Source: Vicinamibacteria bacterium (GTDB lineage: Bacteria > Acidobacteriota > Vicinamibacteria > Vicinamibacterales > 2-12-FULL-66-21). From it: 11,817 nucleotides of DNA. Position numbers and translations under genes: made by a program. Below are positions 8,601 through 11,817 of the stretch, in pieces. The DNA is taken from the NCBI GenBank assembly GCA_025937075.1, contig JAICSD010000091.1, positions 1 to 11,817 of the forward strand, written 5' to 3'. The notes beneath the pieces are model-generated. The model had not been told where the DNA came from. It ran no database searches and worked only from the letters and a program-made list of their open reading frames with translations. How positions within the stretch are numbered: the first letter of the stretch is position 1; each line of letters opens with the position of its first letter.

Positions 8601-9089
8601 CCGTTCTTCACGTATGGAACCGATCCGGTGTTTCCCGCGAACACCGGCCGCGCGCTCGACGGCGTCGGCCTGTTCGGCGAAGCCTGGCGGCCAGACGTGG
8701 TGGGCGACCCGAACATCGGCGGGTCGCGCGATCAGTTCTTCGACCTGACGGCATTCAAGCTGCCCGCGGACGGCACGCTGGGCAACGCGAAGAAAGGCAG
8801 CCTGAACGGCCCAGGGACATGGATCGTGAATCTTGCGTTCTACAAGGACATCTTCCGCGGACACGGCACGACCGCGGAGTTCACCGTGCTGCTCGATAAT
8901 GCCTTCAACCACCCGCAGTTCTTCGTGCCCGATCTCGGGACCGACGGCTTCGCGGATCTGACGGACTTTTTGATCAACGGCACCGCCGATAATGGCACAA
9001 CCGCGGTGCTCGGCGCGGACAACGTCGGTAATTCGGAAGGCTTCTCAGCAGGCCGCGTGATTCGTCTCGGCCTGCGGCTGCGGTTCTGA
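5691..9089 (+). CDS. Oar-like TonB-dependent receptor with N-terminal carboxypeptidase-regulatory domain
   Basis: This complete 1132-residue outer-membrane protein starts with a signal peptide (FVLSLILLTIALPLAAQ, cleavage near 25). Next comes a carboxypeptidase-regulatory-like beta-sandwich (about 26-112: TIRGTVYDPQQNIVPGATV, GLFEIPNLRSGTYTVTATLSGF). LEDLVTVTAE (115-124) resembles a TonB box. A plug domain follows, with SYIQDGQPSS and ISEVQVLSNSYSAEYGGLAG. The rest is a large beta-barrel with many alternating aromatic strands (for example WAVFLQDDWKIKPKLTLFLGLRYE) and the protein ends in Phe (RLGLRLRF), the usual signal for barrel insertion. GGGAGGAG (5676-5683) lies 7 nt before the ATG, which settles the start. 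Such receptors are numerous in Acidobacteria and are thought to import large or scarce substrates with TonB energy. The ligand is unknown, and no SusD-like partner is present in the window. The gene is convergent with the VPS10-like gene. Confidence 0.95.
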   Translation: MASTRTFRFVLSLILLTIALPLAAQTTFGTIRGTVYDPQQNIVPGATVVVTDEATGVARETQSDSAGLFEIPNLRSGTYTVTATLSGFKKVQRTGVVLRPAAVALVDLRLEMGGLEDLVTVTAEGQNNITLDSQAIERGLDEQQLRDLPRNSRDIQDFLTLDPNVVGGFDSIQFLGGRTYGASYIQDGQPSSAGIFGELSNAAPGLDAISEVQVLSNSYSAEYGGLAGVIVSTKRGANQFHGTSFYDFNSNELNALTYAQTLTGVSRDDPNSDTHEYRYGASLGGPIVTNRTFFFGNFEGSRLKQLGGGSQAIVPTAAMRTGDFSALGFIIRDPTTGEPFAGNRIPADRLDPAAQRILQMFYPLPNQSNTAQGGYGTYRQILPLDRNRDRADARIDHELTTRDSIFTRVSWQNRDPDAFTFESTGANGGAGLTNLGILDRKSKAFTVATGWTRIWSNNVVNEFRGGYSLDSRNRRSNFIAGDVGSDLGIEIPPLAVDAPGFPQFLFSGSNRPSNIQDQRQNTFRDLRQSSFSLSSSTTWLKGTHSLKGGGIYTRNWAKDGYSTGANESKGRYDFSGFATGNAFADFLLGLPNQAREQRNTRGNLPMDTFSNDWAVFLQDDWKIKPKLTLFLGLRYEVVGVFIDRNDIFANFTPTDQGHHIVPTAAIGDLLPPGAVALNRTQLADQYDLGRGLIKTDRNNFSPRAGFAYRLDNSNKTVLRGGFGIFHPTGAAQGARDIMSRNPFRYNITNRRPTLQHGFTTGTVSASESFGNEGIQLDLQSPDIYQYNLTLERELPGNIGARVSYIGSTMRKLLVQRDYNTVQASDVPLGNVDEDPEAHAKLPFPLYGTFMDITQNSGEGQFNALQFELQRRFKGGLALNAAYTLAGSDSNAPDSGNSTIGVVQFDPYDIEKDRGPDPNVVKHRVVVNSTWDIPVGHERRFGAEMPRWADAVVGGWTMSTIFQARSGPHLTPFFTYGTDPVFPANTGRALDGVGLFGEAWRPDVVGDPNIGGSRDQFFDLTAFKLPADGTLGNAKKGSLNGPGTWIVNLAFYKDIFRGHGTTAEFTVLLDNAFNHPQFFVPDLGTDGFADLTDFLINGTADNGTTAVLGADNVGNSEGFSAGRVIRLGLRLRF

Positions 9090-9091
9090 TC

Positions 9092-9150
9092 TGGCGGCCC
9101 TGAAAGGGCCGCGTGTGTCATGGCGGGCCTTTCAGGCCCGCGTGAATCAT
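9092..9150. repeat. 29-bp tandem repeat forming twin hairpins, candidate bidirectional terminator
   Basis: Two 30-nt units, 9092-9121 and 9121-9150, overlap by one base (period 29) and agree at 23 of 30 positions. Each contains a hairpin with a 7-bp perfect stem and a 5-nt loop: GCGGCCC-TGAAA-GGGCCGC (9094-9112) and GCGGGCC-TTTCA-GGCCCGC (9123-9141). The stem difference is a swapped pair, C9098-G9108 against G9127-C9137, so pairing is kept. It fills the gap between convergent genes, which fits transcription termination from both sides, although no T-run follows either hairpin. The second unit runs into the last codon and stop of the minus-strand gene. Confidence 0.7.
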
Positions 9151-11817
9151 TGAACCTGCCTCAGCGCCGCTTCCGCCGCGGCAACCGTCTGCGGCGGCGT
9201 CGGCCCGCTGCCGTCCTGGACCTGGTTGTAGATGCGCATCAGCTGCGCTGAGAGCGCGCTGAGGCTTTCATCCTTCACGCTCGTCAGCCGTTGCTGAATC
9301 TTGACGACGGCGTCATAGAGGCGCTTGGACAAATCGAACTGCTGCTGCAGCGCGGCCGCACCGCTCTTCACGCGCGGATCCATCCGGACCGTCAACGGCT
9401 GCGTGTAGCTCTTGCCGTCCACCGTCAGGCGCACGGAATAGGTGCCGGGCACGACCCACGGCCCCTTGGGATCGGACGCCGTATCGTGGGGCGTCGCCGC
9501 GATCGGATAACTGCGCGCGACACCGGAGGGCGGCGGGTAGTGAAGATCCCACACGAACCGGTGCACTCCTGCCGCTGCAGACAGGATGCGTGACGGCCGC
9601 ATCCAGTACGCCGGCACTTCGCCCTCATCTTTCAGCTCGATCGGCTTGTCATCGCTCGCATACCGCCGGATTACCTGCCCGGCTCCGGCGAGCATCTCGA
9701 GCGTGACCACGCCTGCCGAGTCGTGCTGCAGGTAGTAGTTGAGAATGGCGCCGTCAGGTGGATTCTCACCCGCAGGCTCGTCGGGCGGCAGCGGCGTGTC
9801 CGTGTTCTTGTTCCAGTCGAATCGGGTTGCCGTCTGAGGCTTGAAGAGCACGACGGCCGTGGTCAGCGTCTCTGGCGCGACCTGCCGCAGGGGCGTGATG
9901 TCGTCGAGAATCCAGAATCCGCGGCCATGCGTGCCGACGACGAGGTCGTCGTCTTTGATGACGAGATCGCGAATAGAGGTCGCCGGCATGTTCCCGCGCA
10001 GCGACTGCCAGCGATCGCCATCGTCGAATGAGACGTACACCTCCGTTTCGCTCCCCGCGAAGAGGAGACCCTTCTTCTTCGGATCCTCCTTGACCGTGTC
10101 GACGATCGCGCCGTCCGGAATTCCGCTCGTGATGTGAGTCCACGTCTTGCCGCCGTCGCGGGTGCGGTAGATGTGAGGGCGCAGGTCATCGAGCCTGAAC
10201 GTGTTGATGGCCGCGTACGCGACCAGCGGGTCCGTGTGCGACGCGTCCATCATCGACACCTTCGCCCAGGGCTTCAGGTCCGGAGGTGTGACGTCCCGCC
10301 AGTCTTTGCCGCCGTCTTCCGTCACGTGGATCAGCCCGTCGTCCGTGCCGACCCAGATGCGATTGACCGACAGCGGCGACGGCGCGATTGTGTAGATGAC
10401 CCCGCGCTGAGAGGGCTCGGCCCCTGGCGTCCCCTTGTACTTGCCGACGTTCGCGGGAACCTCCCATGTCTTGCGCGTCAGGTCCGGGCTGATTTGCGTC
10501 CACCCGTTGCCGCCGGTCGTCGTCTTCCACAGCGTGTTCGACGCGAAGTACAAGATGTGCGGGTCCACCGGCGAGAACAGCAGCGGCTCGGTCCGGATCG
10601 TCCGATAGTCGTCGCCGCCGCGTCCACGTCCAACGATGCGCGGCGGAACTTGTACGACTTCACCCGTTCGACGGTTGTACCTGGAGACCTTCCCTCCGTA
10701 GACGATATCGGGATCGAGCGGGTCCGGGGCGACGTAGCCGTACTCCTCGACGCCGACCGGATGCCATTCCCTGAACGTGATGCGGCCATCATCGCTGCGG
10801 CTCTGCACGCACGCGGAGCCGCTCTCCTGCTGGCCGCCGCACACCCGGTACGGAAAGGCGTTGTCGGTGCTGACGTGATAGAACTGCGCGGTCGGCTGGT
10901 TGTACCACGAGCTCCAGGTCTGCCCTCCGTTGACGGTGATCGTGGCGCCCTGATCCGACGCGATCAGGATGATGTCCGGGTCGTTCGGATTGATCCAGAT
11001 GCGATGGTAATCGTCCCCGCCGGGTGCACCGCGCAGCGCACGAAACGAGCGTCCGCCGTCCGTTGACTTCCACGACACGATGCTCGCCGTATAGACGGTG
11101 TCGGGGTTCTTTGGATCGACCTTCACCTCCGCGAAATCGTCCCCGCGCGTGACGACGCGCGTGTCTTCGGTGACCTTGAACCAGCTCTGCCCCGCATCGT
11201 CCGATCGGTAGAGGCCGCCGGTCTCGCCGGATTCGACGGCCGCGTACATCCGGCGCGGATCGCTCGGCGCGACCGTGATACCGATGCGCCCCAGCCCTTC
11301 ATCGAACGTCGGGAGTCCTTTCGTCAGCGGCGTCCACGTGTCGCCGCCATCAGTGGATTCGAAGAGTCCGCTGCCAGGACCACCGAATTGACCATTCTCC
11401 CAGGGTCCCTGGCGCGCTTCCCACCGCACTGCGTAGATGTGATTCGAATTCGACGGATCGAACGCGATGTCGATCCCGCCTGTGTTCTCATCCTTGTAGA
11501 GGATCTTCTGGAACGTGCGCCCGCCGTCGGTCGACCGGAAGATCCCGCGCTCCTCGTTGGGACCGTACGGGTGCCCGAGCACGGCAACGAACAGTCGATC
11601 GGGATTCTTAGTGTCGACAATGATCTGTGGGATCTGCTGTCCGTCGCGAAGGCCAAGATGCGTCCACGTCTTCCCCGCATCCGCGGACTTGTAGATGCCG
11701 TCGCCGGTCGAGAGGTCTGGCCGCTGCAGCCCTTCCCCGCTTCCGACGTAGATGATGTTGGGATCGGACGGTGCAATCGCGATCGCGCCAATCGAGCCGG
11801 TGGGCTGGTCGTCGAAG
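9147..11817 (-). CDS. VPS10/sortilin-like BNR (Asp-box) repeat protein, 5' end cut by the window edge
   Basis: The minus-strand frame is open from the right edge to the stop at 9147-9149, giving about 889 residues without the N-terminus. The first visible residues (FDDQPTGSIGAIAIAPSDPN, IIYVGSGEG) are typical of the start of the first propeller, so only a signal peptide and a short stretch are probably missing. A GTG at 11582 is internal and not the real start. About ten Asp-box turns can be read, including SADAGKTW, STDGGRTF, STDGGDTW, SDDAGQSW, STDGGRSF, TVNGGQTW, TEDGGKDW, TRDGGKTW and SFDDGDRW; this repeat marks sialidase, VPS10 and GH74-type propellers. After the propellers (ending near HGRGFWILDDITPL) comes a C-terminal region with a FlgD/Ig-like segment (VPGTYSVRLTVDGKSYTQPL) and a helical tail rich in Gln and Leu. 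These proteins are often annotated as glycosyl hydrolases, but I see no proof of catalysis. A surface or periplasmic binding role is equally likely. Confidence 0.92.
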   Translation of the reverse strand, partial: FDDQPTGSIGAIAIAPSDPNIIYVGSGEGLQRPDLSTGDGIYKSADAGKTWTHLGLRDGQQIPQIIVDTKNPDRLFVAVLGHPYGPNEERGIFRSTDGGRTFQKILYKDENTGGIDIAFDPSNSNHIYAVRWEARQGPWENGQFGGPGSGLFESTDGGDTWTPLTKGLPTFDEGLGRIGITVAPSDPRRMYAAVESGETGGLYRSDDAGQSWFKVTEDTRVVTRGDDFAEVKVDPKNPDTVYTASIVSWKSTDGGRSFRALRGAPGGDDYHRIWINPNDPDIILIASDQGATITVNGGQTWSSWYNQPTAQFYHVSTDNAFPYRVCGGQQESGSACVQSRSDDGRITFREWHPVGVEEYGYVAPDPLDPDIVYGGKVSRYNRRTGEVVQVPPRIVGRGRGGDDYRTIRTEPLLFSPVDPHILYFASNTLWKTTTGGNGWTQISPDLTRKTWEVPANVGKYKGTPGAEPSQRGVIYTIAPSPLSVNRIWVGTDDGLIHVTEDGGKDWRDVTPPDLKPWAKVSMMDASHTDPLVAYAAINTFRLDDLRPHIYRTRDGGKTWTHITSGIPDGAIVDTVKEDPKKKGLLFAGSETEVYVSFDDGDRWQSLRGNMPATSIRDLVIKDDDLVVGTHGRGFWILDDITPLRQVAPETLTTAVVLFKPQTATRFDWNKNTDTPLPPDEPAGENPPDGAILNYYLQHDSAGVVTLEMLAGAGQVIRRYASDDKPIELKDEGEVPAYWMRPSRILSAAAGVHRFVWDLHYPPPSGVARSYPIAATPHDTASDPKGPWVVPGTYSVRLTVDGKSYTQPLTVRMDPRVKSGAAALQQQFDLSKRLYDAVVKIQQRLTSVKDESLSALSAQLMRIYNQVQDGSGPTPPQTVAAAEAALRQVQ

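Noticed and set aside
7040..8912. Two very long frames overlapping the receptor, 619 codons plus strand (7040-8899) and 589 codons minus strand (7143-8912)
   Set aside because: Both cover the same part of the receptor barrel, whose own frame carries clear family motifs. Their composition is dominated by Arg, Ala and Val, as expected of GC-rich shadow frames.
10134..11066. Open frame of 310 codons on the plus strand
   Set aside because: It is opposite the Asp-box repeats of the VPS10-like gene and has no domain signature or ribosome binding site worth noting.
11580..11582. GTG as start of the VPS10-like protein
   Set aside because: The frame continues upstream to the window edge with a further Asp-box (SADAGKTW) and family-typical sequence, so this codon is internal.

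Overview
The window is high-GC DNA with tightly packed genes. It looks like a chromosomal piece from an Acidobacteriota member, probably Vicinamibacteria-like. That placement is inferred from the family mix: an Oar-type TonB-dependent receptor with an N-terminal carboxypeptidase-regulatory domain, a very long Asp-box/VPS10-like beta-propeller protein, a stand-alone PQQ dehydrogenase, a secreted amidohydrolase and a DUF5107 protein. No rRNA marker is present to prove it. I see no tRNA, rRNA, CRISPR array, integrase or transposase.

Layout, left to right. (1) 1-1652, minus: a secreted DUF5107 protein that runs off the left edge, so its C-terminal TPR part is cut. (2) 1740-2294, plus: a small exported tyrosine-phosphatase-like protein of the DUF442/DSP type, divergent from gene 1. 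(3) 2301-4178, minus: a PQQ-dependent dehydrogenase, convergent with gene 2 and only 6 nt from it. (4) 4215-5513, plus: a secreted metal-dependent amidohydrolase, divergent from gene 3 across about 36 nt that hold a good sigma70-like promoter placed to give a nearly leaderless mRNA. (5) 5691-9089, plus: a complete 1132-residue TonB-dependent receptor. (6) 9147-11817, minus: a VPS10/BNR-repeat protein, convergent with gene 5, whose N-terminus lies beyond the right edge.

Five of the six products carry a recognisable export signal, and the sixth belongs to a family that is normally exported, so this is a cell-envelope and periplasm neighbourhood. A plausible reading is uptake and periplasmic processing of small organic compounds: the receptor for import across the outer membrane, the PQQ enzyme for sugar or alcohol oxidation, and the amidohydrolase for hydrolysis. 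The genes alternate in strand, however, so they do not form one operon and the functional link is only inferred.

The most interesting non-coding signals are a 29-bp tandem repeat whose two copies form hairpins with a compensatory base-pair swap (9092-9150), a cluster of GGGGTC-n-GACCCC palindromes just after the amidohydrolase stop (5516-5600), and the leaderless promoter at 4178-4206. I found no convincing evidence of a wholly new multi-gene system. Many long open frames opposite the real genes are high-GC shadows.
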